Assembly: GCF_036711975.1 (NCBI RefSeq)
Contig: NC_091972.1
Span: 28,773,001-28,837,000 of the forward strand
Reading direction: 5' to 3'
Length of the DNA stretch: 64,000 bases
From: Onthophagus taurus
Lineage: Eukaryota; Arthropoda; Insecta; Coleoptera; Scarabaeidae
Positions 1-11,059 of the stretch are shown piece by piece. The notes below the pieces were generated by a model. It did not search any database and was not told the DNA's origin. It saw only the letters and a list, made by a program, of their open reading frames with translations. Position 1 is the first letter of the stretch. Each line of letters opens with the position of its first letter. The position numbers and the translations under genes were made by a program.

Positions 1-211
1 GGGTAGCGTTGGTTGCCGCCTTCACGGGGATGGCGGGTCTGACCTTACGCGCAGATTTAGTCGCCGCTTTCAACGGGGAAGGCGGACGGCTTGGTGGAAC
101 GGGTGTCAATGTCCCGTTCTTATCGATAATGTGTGTGTCGACCACGCTTGCAAACAAGCGAAAGTCTACACACGATGCGGATAAAGTTTTCTTCTCCATT
201 TTAAGAGGCAT
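1..211 (-). CDS. Jockey-like ORF1 (gag-like) N-terminus, partial
   Basis: Open on the minus strand from an ATG at 211 to the window edge, about 70 residues. The start reads MPLKMEKKTLSA, and the frame then runs into the alanine/proline/lysine-rich repeats that precede the zinc knuckles in the complete ORF1 at 36-38 kb. A second ATG at 434, in another frame, opens about 55 codons (MSEASPIRALKRA...) that stop near 270. That stretch looks like a genuine ORF1 start, so a one-base indel around 280-300 may separate the true N-terminus from the rest. I infer an RNA-binding nucleoprotein role from the family; nothing catalytic is visible here. Confidence 0.6.
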   Translation of the reverse strand, partial: MPLKMEKKTLSASCVDFRLFASVVDTHIIDKNGTLTPVPPSRPPSPLKAATKSARKVRPAIPVKAATNAT

Positions 212-437
212 TTCTGCCACCTCAAAACGGTTTGGAAAACCCAACCCAACCCTAAAAAGGGCGCTCTTAGTTTCGAAAGAAACTTATCTGCTCCTTACGC
301 CTTGACGAGGTCACCCAGGAAGAAAATGAACCTTCCCCCTTCCTTCGCTCACGCAGCGGGTCGGACGAATTCTTCAACTTCTCTCCAGGCGATGTTGCTC
401 TCTTCAAGGCTCGAATCGGACTAGCTTCAGACATCGT
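1..437 (-). mobile_element. Jockey-like LINE copy A, 5' end
   Basis: This is the 5' part of the same Jockey-like family found at 31, 33, 49 and 60 kb; the rest lies beyond the left edge. On the minus strand it begins near 437 and reads into the start of ORF1. The first bases of the window encode the proline/alanine/lysine-rich repeat tract also seen in ORF1 at 37 kb. The outer flank (438-455) is piggyBac-type DNA. It reads TGAAATAAAATA, and the same 12 bases lie beside the 3' end of copy E at 60635-60646. That fits a target-site duplication of about 12 bp. This copy shows the N-terminal part of ORF1, which the 33-kb copy lacks. Confidence 0.8.
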
Positions 438-1185
438 TGAAATAAAATAATTTTATCTAAAATTTTAAATATTATTCGCCACGGCCCGTCCGAAGCGCAA
501 GCCAGCAACATCTCTTCAACTCTGTTCCGATTGGCCGGAACCCCACCCCTCCCCGCATGGCTTACTTCTGTTTCTCTTTAATTTGTAATTCCATTAAATC
601 ATCCTTAACAAAATAGGGGGCCCTGATTTTGAAAAACTGATAACGGAATTCGACAACCGACATGATTTGACATATTTTGGTAAAAACGACGTTGAAATCC
701 GCCAGGTCGTTTCCGAAATAACCGCATCCTACTAAACCGCGATTTTCCGCGAAACTATATGGAATATTGAAAAAATAAAATATGCCCCACATTAAGAACA
801 CATCGGTTTACCACCAGTTCAAATTTGAAATTTTTTCGTCAAATAGTTTTCGAGAAAATAAATCGCAAAGTTGACAAAGTTGCCGGCAAACTCAAAAATC
901 GGGTACTTTTTTCATTTAACTCGCGATAAAAAAAAAACCGCGGATCCGAACATTTTCAAATTAACATATGTTACGTAGAAATGTTCAGTGATTACAACAA
1001 ACTTTGTCGCAATTTTTTTCATCGATCGGTTGCGAAGATATCGATCTCTAAAGTGAGGGGCCTTGACTTTTTGCACGGATAGTAGATCCATACGTAAGCG
1101 GGCGACACCAATGTGGTGACGCCGGCCGTTGAGTGATATTTTTCGCGCGACACCACTGTGGTGTCGCCGGACGGCATAGTGTTAA
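438..1185 (-). mobile_element. piggyBac-type element, terminal arm
   Basis: This ends at TTAA (1182-1185). Read inward on the minus strand, the end is CACTATGCCGTCCGGCGACA, matching the terminus at 59140 (CACTTTGCCGTCCG). The whole stretch is an inverted copy of 59140-59830, so it is one arm of a long terminal inverted repeat. Two palindromes lie just inside the end: GCGACACCA-CTG-TGGTGTCGC at 1147-1167, and an imperfect version at 1102-1122. The TTAA target and the terminal sequence support the piggyBac superfamily. A short stop-free frame at 562-801 is non-coding arm sequence. Copy A of the Jockey-like LINE interrupts the element at 437. Confidence 0.75.
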
Positions 1186-1568
1186 CAGGAACGGTTATGG
1201 TTGGAAATGGTTTTATATTTATAAAGCGTAAATAGTTTGCGTAAATGGTTTATTTTGCTTGAATAATTTTATTTCAATAATAATATTTATTAAAGTAAAT
1301 AAAGAAAAAAATATAGTTGATATAGAGCACAAAAAAATATAAATGGATGTAAATTGAAATGAATCAAAACTAATGATAATAATATTGCATAAGTAAAGTA
1401 AAAAAGTAATGTTTTTCTTTTAAGAAAAAGAGATAATGGAAATACAAGGTTCTAAGAAGATAACAAAAAAAATAAAGTAAAATAATATCGGGTGGCGAAC
1501 AAGTGACTCACACAACAGACAAGTTTGAAATCCTTCGGAGATTTCGTGTATTTTAAATTTAAACGAAA

Positions 1569-2515
1569 ATGGGAAGCTCGCCATTTGAAGAATTTTCGTT
1601 AGATTTGATTTTTACTAGAATTATTGCTCCACAATTAATCGAGTATGACAGCAAATAGGTATGATTGAAGAATTCTGCTGAGGTTGGTAATTTTATTTAT
1701 TTACGGTTGGTATCATTGCTTTGATTTGTGTTGTCGCAAATGGATGACAGTTTTCTTTGTACAGGCTGTTCTACATAATTCAATTTTTCAAACATTTTTT
1801 TTAATCCTTTATTTTTCATTTAGAACCTCAAAGAGTATTTATAACTCCAAACACCGGAGAGGGAGGAATTCATTTTCTTTAAACCGCGTTTATTATTGTT
1901 TAATAAAATGGATCCAAATTGTGTTGAGGTGAGTACGCTTCTTACTGCGTAATTAATTACGTTAGATTTTATTACGTTTATTTAAAAGGAATTGGCCACT
2001 TCCATAATTGAGACGAGTGAATATGGATTGGACGAGAAAGCAGCTACTGCTGAAATGATACAGTTCTTTGCTGATGTACATACATATAATGTATGATAAA
2101 GAAATGTTGAGGTAATAATTTGTTTCTTTTAAATTATAACTCCATCTAATTATTTATGTTTAAAAGGATTCTGGTTATTTATTGATTAAGATGGATCTAG
2201 AAGATGACCTCAACTTTTACATAAATCCGAACAAAAAGGAAGAAAAAAGGATTTAAAAATATCTTCAAGCGATCATTATCCAACGCAACTTGAGAGTAAG
2301 ATTGCAATATTCCAAGTTTCTATCATAAAGGTTTAATTATACATATATTTTAGGAATGTTTTTGTTGTTTTAGTAGCTTGCATTATCAAGGGATGAAACC
2401 GTATTATAAGTTATATGCAACAAGTGTATGTATTTCTGGAGATAATGCAGTGAAGAAAGGATTTTTATCCAGTTTTGCTTATTGTCAAGTATTTAATTAT
2501 CAAGTGGTATGTATT
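1569..2515 (+). other. unidentified exon-like fragments
   Basis: Short open stretches bounded by plausible splice signals. 1569-1658 encodes 29 residues (MGSSPFEEFSLDLI...). An ATGGATCCAAATTGTGTTGAG stretch near 1909 is followed by GTGAGT, and after an AG near 1990 comes a 36-codon frame (ELATSIIETSEYGLDEKAAT...). Near 2372 a 44-codon frame (SLHYQGMKPYYKLYATSVCI...) is followed by GTATGT. The same pieces occur at 22495-23400, where the last one is frameshifted. They look like remnants of an intron-containing gene, of the host or of a transposon, carried inside the duplicated block. I do not recognise the protein. Coding status is inference. Confidence 0.35.
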
Positions 2516-3143
2516 AAATATAATTTTTCTTTTAATTTTTAATTTTCAGTATGCAATTTCTATAATGTTCTTATCTAGAATTTTCGATCAAGTAATTTTT
2601 TTATATCAATCCATAATTTAAATCAAAAGAAAAATGAAAATCAAAATCAGGCTACTAAAAACTAAGACAAACAAAAACAATACATACTTAAACAAAAACA
2701 AGCAATGCATAGGAATTGCAAAGTTTATATAAAAATTCGAATTTGCTCCCTTTTTTCATTTCCAATTTGTTGCTACTGAAGCTAAGCAGTACACAGCACA
2801 TAAAAATTGTTTTAAAGTTGGGAGAAGGTTCTCCCTATCAGGCCATTGCAAAGTAGTAACATTGGATATAACTTCCTCAGAAAGCAAGATGATTCTCTTC
2901 TATCGTCAATTTATATTTTGTTATATGCTAAATTTTTAAATGATGAATGCGTTTCTTCAAGTACACTTCCTAATTCCTTTCACATTTTTATAGCATCAGA
3001 TAGGGAAGCATTTTTTTACAATTAGTCAAGTCCCATGGATTTTGGCTTTAATATTAGGTATTTTTTGGTGGGTATATTGTAGGATAAATTTCCTTTTTAT
3101 TTTCTTCACTTACTTTTAACAGTTTTTCCCATTAACTTACATA

Positions 3144-4227
3144 CAGTATGTCCCCGGATCGAGTTACAAAGAGGAAAAAAATGTTTGTTACTGATTTTTC
3201 AAACTTGTCTCAGCATAAATAATGCGTCGGATATGTTCAAACTACTAAATCGCATGAATCTTATACTCTAACTATAAAAGTTAACTAATTATTTCAATTT
3301 TTATGTAAAAATTGGACTTTTTTCTATTTATGATATGTAACCATAGAAACCATAAAAGTTACAACTTATGTTGGTGAGATTAAGTCTTTTCATGTGATGT
3401 TAACCATGAAAGAGAGAATTTATTTAGTACTGTGCTATGGTACTAGTGAATCATGTTTTCGTGTAGTTATACAAAAATTCCAGCAAAAATATCCGGACAC
3501 AAAAATATCTCATGTTGGGGCTCGCAAACTTATCAAAAAATTTTTGGAAACGGGTTCTGTATTATCCATAAAGAGGCAGACAAAGAGACTAAATGAGGAA
3601 GACGCTGCTTTTCAGATAGCTTTTCAACAAATAACATTGTTTCTTCCCAGCTTTGTAGTTATTGGAGCGATGTAAATCCAATTATCCTTAAATTTTATAC
3701 GGTCACCAGCACATAGTCCTGATCTTACAATTATGGATTTGTATTTTTGGGGACGATTGAAACAAATTGTTTACAGTGAACCATTACAAGATGATGCAAA
3801 ACTATTAAAACTAAGAATAATTAAAGCGATAGAAACTCTACCACTGGCGGAAATTCGTACTTCTTATAAAGAATTTAGAACTCGTCTTCAAATGTGTGCC
3901 AAATTGGGAGGGAATTTGTTTGAATGAGGATTTGTTCACTTACAAATAAATAATATTACTTACTATTTTATTCAATTAGCCATATTTTAATTTGATTTGT
4001 CCGTATATTTTTCACTAACATAAGTTGTAACTTTTATTTTATTTTATTGGTTTCTATTATTTTTACATAAAAATGGGAATAATTAGTTAACTTCTATAGT
4101 TAGAATATAAAGTTCGTGCGATTTAGTGGTTTGAACATATCCGACGCATTATGTATGCTGAGATAAGTTTGAAAAATCAGTAATAAATTTTTTTTTCCTC
4201 TTTGTAACTCGATCCGGGGACATACTG
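3144..4227 (+). mobile_element. Tc1/mariner-type transposon, internally deleted
   Basis: Terminal inverted repeats of over 150 bp begin CAGTATGTCCCCGGATCGAG at 3144 and end with the complement at 4227. Both ends are flanked by TA (3142-3143 and 4228-4229), the target used by Tc1/mariner elements. At 1084 bp it holds only a shortened transposase. The copy at 24 kb keeps more of the gene but has lost the outer part of its left repeat. Confidence 0.85.
3394..3927 (+). pseudogene. mariner-type (DDE_3) transposase, deleted
   Basis: Two open pieces remain. The first (3394-3675) is the N-terminal helix-turn-helix region (ERIYLVLCYGTSESCFRVVI...), the DNA-binding part common in insect transposases of this group. 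The second (3733-3927) is the C-terminal end of the DDE domain (SPDLTIMDLYFWGRLK), where family members normally read SPDLTPLDFFLWG. About 130 bp between them is gone compared with 24530-24650, including the QQD catalytic motif. The protein cannot be active. Confidence 0.8.
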
Positions 4228-4779
4228 TATAATATGTATTTGCAGGCAATCCAGTATACTGTTAATTTTGATTAAAGAAAGGAAATTATAATTTTTTCTC
4301 GCCCTGGTTTAAAGTAACATTTAAGGTGATCCAGAATGCGTTTAAACACTTTCTGATAATTTTAGAATTTCATAGAAACGTCTAGGTAACTACGGAAAAG
4401 TTTTGTCTGGAGATTTTTTGACATCTGAGATCATTTCTGAGTATTAAGAAATTCTTAAAAATATCTGGATATTCGAGGAAAAGCATTGATAAGTTAGTTT
4501 TCGGAGACTTGTTGACATCTATTAGTGTCGTCTGGGAATCGCTAAAAGTACCTTCTCAGAAATCGTTTAGACACTTTTTGGCATATTTGGGTGCCTGAAA
4601 ATCTACGTCAAATTCACGAAAAGTCCTTTTAATGTGACGTTTTAACGATGGGCAATGATGACGAACATTGCGTCAAATCTGGCGGTGCGGCGTCAGACTT
4701 TTGTTTTTGGGGCTTTTTGAAATCTTTTCCCGCAATAAACCTCGTCTTTCTCAAGGCCTACAACTTTTATCATTTTCAT

Positions 4780-6773
4780 ATAGAATTGCTGCGGATCAGT
4801 TATTAATTAAATTTCAATTTATTATTCATTCTTACATATTTCCAACAGTCTCAAAAAGTTGTACCTACTTAAAAATATTAAATTAAAGAACAAGGCTGCA
4901 TGAACCACGTTGTACCACTTTTAGTTTTTTGTTTTAGTCCTTTTTGCATGAACTCTTTAAATCCCGCTCTTTACTCCCACCTCCCAACATCTCTTGACTA
5001 ATAATCTTTCTTTAGTTTAATTCATTTTTTCTTTAGACCGATAAAATGTTTGTGCTCATTTTGATGATCTCTCTCCTACTTACATTTGAATCCAATATCT
5101 TTGATGTCATCAGGGTTAGCGAAACGTGGCTCAAGTCGACCTTACCTTCTACTTTATACCCTCTTCCTAATTACTATTTGTTAAGAAATGATCGTATATT
5201 CTCACGTGGTGGGGGAGTGGCTTTGTTTATTCGAAACACTTTGCATGCTACCATCGTAGAAACCTCCCATGGAACGTTGCCGAATGTGGAGTTTTTGCTT
5301 GTAGGGCTGAAAACTGATTATAATAAAGTATTACTCGGTGTTTTTACTGCCCTTCTTCTATGAATTCTTCTATTTTGATCAGTTGGGGGAGATTTTGGAA
5401 AGGCATTCACTTATCTATGGGACTATCCTGTTAATGGGGGATTTTAATACCTGTCTGTTGAGAAATGATACTCGCGGTGAGAAACTTCAGTTCGTTACTT
5501 CTTCCTTAAACTTATCTATCTTACCCTCTCTGCCTACTCATCATCTTCCTACCTCACATTCTCTTCTTGTTCTTATTATTACATCCTGTCCAGACGGCAT
5601 ACTTACACATGGTCAGCTACCTGCCTTCCAATTTTCCATCCATGATTGATGACTAATCTATTGTGCTCTATGGGTGCAGCATCTGAGTCGTTCTCGGCGT
5701 GTTGGGACTTACCGTGATCTAGGGCGAGTTGAAACTAATTTGCTCTTGTCAGATGCACTGATGATTGATTGGCTTCCACTGTATCGTTTAGCAGATATTG
5801 ATGCTAAAGTGGACTACTTTAATTCTAAAATCATTAATCTCTATGATAAACATGCCCCACTTAGGCAACGCAGGATGAGACACCCGCCTGCACCTTGGCT
5901 GAGTGATGAGATAAGATCTCTTATGCGACTGCCTAACCGTGCAAAGTCGGTATTTAAACGTACACCCTCTAGTACTAATCGGGAAAATTATCGAATTTTA
6001 CGCAACCGCTGCGCTGTAATCATAAATGCAAGTATGCTAAGAGATCTTATTTCTACCAGAGGCTGTCTGGAGTCGCGCCGAGAACATTTTGGAGGACTAT
6101 GAGATCTCTCGGAGCGATTGACTCTTCGTCTGTCCAAATGTATCTTGATTGTGAGTCGATGGCAAACTTTTTTGCAGAGCCTCTCCTGAGCATCGATGAC
6201 GTAACTACGGCGGCTACAATTAATGAAATTCTTACCTCTCTTAAATCTTGCTCCTTATCTCTTACGCTTGTGACCGCGACCGAAGTAGGTGATGCTTAGA
6301 CTTATTCGAAGGCAGTGTATTGGGTCCGGTACTTTTTTCTTTGTTCGTTAATAGTGTTACTAATAATATCTCGTGTAATTATCATTGGTATGCTGACGAC
6401 CTCCAGATATATACTACTACAACTGTTGCTGAATTTCCGGAAGCTATTGTGCGACTTAGTAACGATCTACAGTGTATGATAAATGTTAATAATATCTAAT
6501 TATCACTACTTGCCATATTCAGTAAATATTATTCTTGATTGTTCTGTTGGGTCATTTGGCATTTGTGCGATAAAATGATCCGTTTGCTGATACTGCTCAT
6601 ACTGCTTATACTGTTTAAGTTTATCCATTGTTCGACTAACAATCGACCATGGGATTTTATGTATATATATTTGTTCTTATTTTTTTTTCTCATTGTTTTT
6701 TCTTGTTGTGTACCTTATGTAATTTTATATTCTTATTTGTGGCAATAAATGGTAAATAATAATAATAAAATAA
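4780..6773 (+). pseudogene. CR1/Jockey-group LINE remnant, endonuclease part
   Basis: Frames at 5046-5363, 5338-5649 and 5674-6299 together show an apurinic-type endonuclease (ETWLKS, LLRNDR, GGGVALFIR, MGDFN) and the linker to the reverse transcriptase. The stub near 6395 reads WYADDLQIY. Most of the reverse transcriptase is missing here but present in the second copy at 26-27 kb. The 3' end, near 6740-6773, is an AATAAATGGTAAATAATAAT-type tail. Frameshifts and the central deletion make it dead. Clade assignment is tentative. Confidence 0.75.
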
Positions 6774-7216
6774 CATTAGGTATTAACGTTATCATTAACA
6801 AAGATGTTAAAAGATGAACGAAATACATATAATGAAGTTGATAGTTCCGAGATAATCTTAAGATAGGGGCAAGTGCACTGAGAGCTTTAAGTGCAGTTAC
6901 GGAACGGTAATTTTAATTTTATTTCTTTACTAACAAATCAATTTTAATTGTTTTCGTAGATACCATTTCCTATTCTTTCGTTTAGAACTCGGATCCAAAT
7001 TATTTCTCATAATGTACTAGGTATAACAAGAATTGGGTTCTTGCTAAAGAAGCGATGATTTTTTATGCTTTCCCAGAGAAAAATCAACGTTCATGTTAGG
7101 GAATATTAATTGATATGGTAAATTATCTCATTTATTTACCATTGGTAAATGTTTAAGTAATTAGTTAATTCAAGATTATTTCAAATGTTCTTTTGCCGAT
7201 GCGATTATCAGTAAAA

Positions 7217-7333
7217 TGACTGGAACATCATTAAAACCAAGAGTTGATTCCAAAGAAATCACTTATAACCCGGAAGCGGTCGTTGAAATCCTTGATGAAA
7301 TGGCAGTAGCCTTCTTTACGGAGTTGTGGATAT
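7217..7333 (+). other. unidentified exon-like ORF
   Basis: An ATG opens a short frame (MTGTSLKPRVDSKEITYNPE, then AVVEILDEMAVAFFTEL) that stops soon after. The same frame occurs at 28283-28390 with one substitution. The composition is protein-like rather than simple repeat. I recognise no family. It sits just before copia-type sequence in both copies and may belong to the same lost gene as the pieces at 1569-2515. Confidence 0.3.
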
Positions 7334-7344
7334 AATAAACATCA

Positions 7345-8250
7345 TAATAAACAAGGAAAAAGGAAATGTATTGAACAAGGGTATTATATGGACTTAAAGA
7401 GGCACCAAAGTGTTGGGATGAACAATTTGATCAATGGATTCAAAAGATCAAAGTATGATTTGTGTCTATACCCAAAGAAAGACGTGTACACAAGAAACAA
7501 TAGAAAGGTTAAAACACGAATTTAAGGCAAAACATGTAGGAGAATTAAATAAGTTTTTGGGAATGGAAATAATAAGGGAAGAAAATACTTTGAGAAGAAT
7601 ATATTGATAAAATTTTGAAGAGATTTAATACGACAGACCGCAATGTTAAGAAAACGCCAATGGAAGTAGTAGCAACCATTTCAACAACCGACACAAAAAC
7701 TTTAAAAACTCCCAAAATGTCGTAATATTTACCAAAATTACCCTCATGATGTTTTCACTCCACTCGTCCTAAAATATATTAAAAAAAATCAAATGTTAAA
7801 CCGATCATCTGCAACCTCTCGTAAGGAATAGGAAAAGTAAAAAGAGTAGGAATCTCGAATTCCGTTACTGAATTAAAATTATTTAGTAGATATTAAAGTG
7901 ATTAAAAAAAAGTAATAGAATGTTCTTTTGTTTTTAATTTAGTTTATAGTAGATATTAGATTTTCGTTTATGTTCAATGTTACAAAATATGTATGTTTGA
8001 AAACAACAATATTTTATTTTAAAAGACGACAATATCAGAGTGAAAGGTTTTGAAATGAAATGTTTCTTTAATGTTGTTTTGTATTAAAATGTATCTTTTA
8101 GAGTAAAAGTTAGGTTAACTTTTATTAGAAGTAAGAACAAATAAAGCTAAGAGCAATGGGGAGGTTCCATCAAAACTCGTTACTAACCATAGTAGATAAG
8201 TAAATAGTATGAAAGGGAGCAAATCTCTAAATCATTAATTCACTTTACTC
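7345..8250 (+). pseudogene. Ty1/copia fragment
   Basis: Short frames around 7390-7690 match the reverse-transcriptase region that is clearer on the minus strand at 42990-43440 (QKTIERLKHEFKAKHVG..., DKILK.FNTTDRN, KKTPMEV). The stretch from about 7840 to 8250 is inverted relative to 42496-42950 and probably represents the terminal repeat or 3' region. It ends at TTTACTCTAA, the same point where the 42-kb copy ends. Deleted and frameshifted. Confidence 0.65.
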
Positions 8251-8253
8251 TAA

Positions 8254-8614
8254 AGGTGCATACACATCAAACGAACGAATGCCGAACACCGAAAGCGAAT
8301 TCGACCAATGTGTAATAGTTAATAGTAATAGTTAATACACAGGCGAATCAAACGTTTGGTTCGCCTTCGCATGCGTTCGCTCCGAGAGCGGTACGGTCAT
8401 TGAGGTCTTATATATAATTTATATATAATAATAATTTATATAATTATATATAAAACCTCAATGGGTACGGTACATCAAAGAAAATCGGTTTTTGGTGTGG
8501 CCGGATTTGTTATTCGTGTGCTTAGTGTGTACAAACTTCCAAATGTTGAACAAACGAACAACAAACGTTCGTTGTTCGGAGTTCGCTATTCGTTCGCTTG
8601 ATATGTATGCACCT
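8254..8614. mobile_element. MITE, PIF/Harbinger-like (TAA target duplication)
   Basis: A 361-bp non-coding element with inverted ends AGGTGCATACACATCAAACG and its near-complement, flanked by TAA at 8251-8253 and 8615-8617. An inner inverted repeat (about 8398-8462) surrounds an AT-rich core. The 3-bp TAA duplication fits PIF/Harbinger. The H1-flank copy at 53.8 kb has the right-hand sequence TAAACATG with no element, supporting insertion here. Confidence 0.7.
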
Positions 8615-8617
8615 TAA

Positions 8618-9941
8618 ACATGCGAGCTGCATTTCGCCCGCGGCATGGCGTAGGCAGTGCAACGCAGTGTCGGTTGCTTGGCGTAGAGCGTAGAGGGAAC
8701 GCCGCGCCGTATCTATAGTAATAATAGTAAAAATGGATGATAAAAGTGATCTAATGGTGTAATTTGTTCAATTAATTGAAAATTACCTATGTTTATGCAA
8801 TCATACTTTACTAGAATACTCTATCGATCGTAGCGAAAAAGCTTAGTCTGCAATAGGCCCAAAAATGAAATATATTACTTCAATTCGATAAAAATTCCGG
8901 GGATATTCTTCCAAAAAAAAGGCTTGGACATCATCTGTGTTATATTTTTGAACGCGCATTTTTTGAGATAAAATTGATATGTACAGGTGTCCCAAAATTG
9001 AGATACCATGCCTAAGTTGACATTTTTAAATAGGAACCCCATCATTTTTTGTTGCATTTATGGCTTCTACGTAAAATTCTGAGTAATTTTCATGTTACAC
9101 GATGATGTGTGTAATGTGCCATCTTTTTGCTCATGAAATTGTGTAAAACGCATGCAAATTATCGATATAATAGTTTCATATTTTCGGACTCGTATAGGCG
9201 TTAAAAAAATCTTAAATTTTTGAGTCATCATTCTAAATGTATATTCTGTAGGTTTTCTGTGTTAACTATGTCTGTAATTGACAATTCGCCTTTTATTATT
9301 AATATTTATTTCGAAGTATGGTCTCACAATGTTTTGTCGTTTGGAAGTTCTGTTGGAGGTGGCAATGTATTATCGCTTACCAACCAGCAATCAAATGTGG
9401 AAACCAGAAAGAAGCCTCCATCACTATTTCGTCCAGCATATCCGCATTCTATTGTTGTGAACAGACCATAAACATCACAACAGCCAAACAAAATAACTGA
9501 ATGATAGTTTTTATAATTAAAAAATATAATTAACGTTGGTAAAATAAATTTATAAAATTTTATATAAATTCGTTTGCAGAACTTTAGGCGTATAAGAAGC
9601 ATCATGCACCGACGCGATGTTTCCATGTGCAGAAAGCCTAAGTAAATTTAATATTTTTTTAATCTATACGTATAACCCAATATAGACTTCAATTAACTGA
9701 TTAGTAATTGAATTATGTAGTTACTTTGAACAATAAATAGTTTCTATTATATTTTCTAAATTTATTTTCGTTATGGCCCCTATTCTGGGTTATTCCAGAA
9801 ATAAAATTATTTGAAATTTTCAATTACCACCGCACAAGTGGTAACTACTGCGAATAGAACTAATTGTAAGATGCATACTGTCGGAGTACATTATGTATAG
9901 ATTAAAATTATGTTCGAATTCTTTTTCGTTATACCATTATT
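8618..9941. other. H1 3' flank with an insertion
   Basis: No gene is supported. 8618-9115 and 9790-9941 are inverted copies of 53325-53810 and 53131-53270, that is, sequence downstream of the other H1 copy. The roughly 670 bp between (9115-9790) is absent from that copy and so is an insertion in this one. Its short frames in three phases have no recognisable domain. A mariner-like terminus, ACAGGTGTCCCAAAATTGAG, lies near 8984 and is shared with 53.45 kb. Confidence 0.5.
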
Positions 9942-9957
9942 GGCCCTGAAAAGGGCC
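9942..9957 (-). terminator. histone 3' stem-loop of H1
   Basis: On the minus strand this reads GGCCCTTTTCAGGGCC, a six-pair stem with a four-base loop matching the metazoan histone mRNA 3' end element bound by SLBP. It lies 46 bp past the H1 stop codon and is followed by an A/G-rich stretch (AACGAAAAAGAA) suitable for U7 snRNA pairing. Confidence 0.9.
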
Positions 9958-10003
9958 CTTGTGTGGCGGCTTGCGAGAAAGCCCTTAATTGTAACTGCAG
10001 AGC

Positions 10004-10786
10004 TCATTTTCTCTTTGGTAAGCTTCTCTTTTTCGTGGACGACGATTTCAATTGTGCAGCACCACCAGCGACTTTCTTGGCGGTTTTAGGTTTCGGCGCT
10101 TTCGGCTTTTTCGTCGGTCCCTTGGTAACTTTTTTAGCTTTTGATTGTGCTTTTCTAACCGTGGTGGTTTTTTTGACTGCGGCAGTAGTAGAGTTGGTTA
10201 CTTTCTTTTCTCCGACCGTTGGCGACTTTTTGGCTTTTACCGCAGCCTTCTTTTTGCTTTCAACAACAGGGGAACCGGATACCAGCGTTGTTTTTGCCTT
10301 CGCAGCTGAGGAGGATTTCTTCGTAGAGATAGCTCGAGCTTTGACCGTTTTAGATACGGCGGCGGCAGGTTTCTTTTTAAGGGAGGAAGTCTTTGCTCTG
10401 CCTGACTTTTTTGCAGAGGCCGATGCCACTTTAAACGATCCTGACGCACCTTTACCTTTAGTTTGGACAATAGCGCCTGCAGCGATGGCGGTCTTCAGGA
10501 ATTTCTTAATAAACGGAGCCATCTTCTCAGCGTCAACTTTGTAATTAGAAACCATGTACTTTTTAATAGCTTGAAGCGACGAACCGTTGCGTTCCTGAAG
10601 GGTCTTAATCGCATTATTCACCATTTCGGATGTAGGTGGATGGGTGGCTTTTGATCGCTGGCTTTTCTTTTTCTTCGTCGACGAATCGGAGGAGGAACCA
10701 CCGCCGGCAGCTTCGTTTTTTACGGGTGTAGTGTTTTCCGTTTCGGAAGATACGCGGATCTGTTCCGTTTGTTGTACATCCGTCAT
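10004..10786 (-). CDS. H1: linker histone H1
   Basis: 260 residues from the ATG at 10786; the frame is open further upstream but has no earlier ATG. It has the three-part linker histone plan. A short acidic/serine-rich N-terminus is followed by a winged-helix globular domain at about residues 45-115 ([20 protein letters not shown]... through [15 protein letters not shown]). A long lysine/alanine/proline tail with KKP, AKK and TKKP motifs ends in [10 protein letters not shown]1 binds linker DNA at the nucleosome dyad and compacts chromatin. It is intronless and followed by a histone stem-loop, so it is a replication-dependent copy. It is the only complete H1 here; two broken copies lie at 12.5 and 52.7 kb. 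Confidence 0.97.
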   Translation of the reverse strand: MTDVQQTEQIRVSSETENTTPVKNEAAGGGSSSDSSTKKKKSQRSKATHPPTSEMVNNAIKTLQERNGSSLQAIKKYMVSNYKVDAEKMAPFIKKFLKTAIAAGAIVQTKGKGASGSFKVASASAKKSGRAKTSSLKKKPAAAVSKTVKARAISTKKSSSAAKAKTTLVSGSPVVESKKKAAVKAKKSPTVGEKKVTNSTTAAVKKTTTVRKAQSKAKKVTKGPTKKPKAPKPKTAKKVAGGAAQLKSSSTKKRSLPKRK

Positions 10787-11059
10787 TGTAGCGACAGTTT
10801 GTAGCAAAAATATTTCTTACAAAAGCTCACATGCACGAACGTCAACTTCGTACAAATTATTCACAGTTTCCTCAGAAAATTGAACCCAACGTTGAATGTA
10901 CATACCGAAGCCGAAAACCATCAAAAGTCGATTTTCCCCCGTTCGCACCGCTGGCATCACAACGGCTGTCTCGTGTTTGCAACTTTCTAGAAAAAGAGCC
11001 CGCTTGTGTTGGCGTCGCGACGTAAATATTCCCGTTAGGTATTTCAGTATAGTGGAAGA
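10787..11059. promoter_or_regulatory. H1 upstream region
   Basis: The presumed promoter and leader of H1, read on the minus strand. No clear TATA box is visible, in keeping with insect H1 promoters. A GCAAACACGAG stretch (minus strand, near 10970-10985) resembles the AAACACA-type H1 box. Assignment rests on position. Confidence 0.4.

Larger units (their letters stand above)
1186..8250. repeat. segmental duplication, copy 1
   Basis: About 7 kb that recurs in the same orientation at 22129-29465. Shared landmarks, in order: the leader after TTAA, the exon-like pieces at 1569-2515, a mariner-type element, a LINE, the exon-like ORF at 7217 and copia sequence. The copies differ by large deletions. 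Copy 1 keeps the LINE endonuclease part (about 4780-6070) but has lost most of the reverse transcriptase. It also lacks about 615 bp of copia sequence after 7345. It extends further into copia-type DNA at its right end (7850-8250). Confidence 0.85.

Noticed and set aside
9963-10544. 193-codon plus-strand frame
   Set aside because: Antisense of the lysine-rich H1 tail, where stops are rare on the opposite strand.
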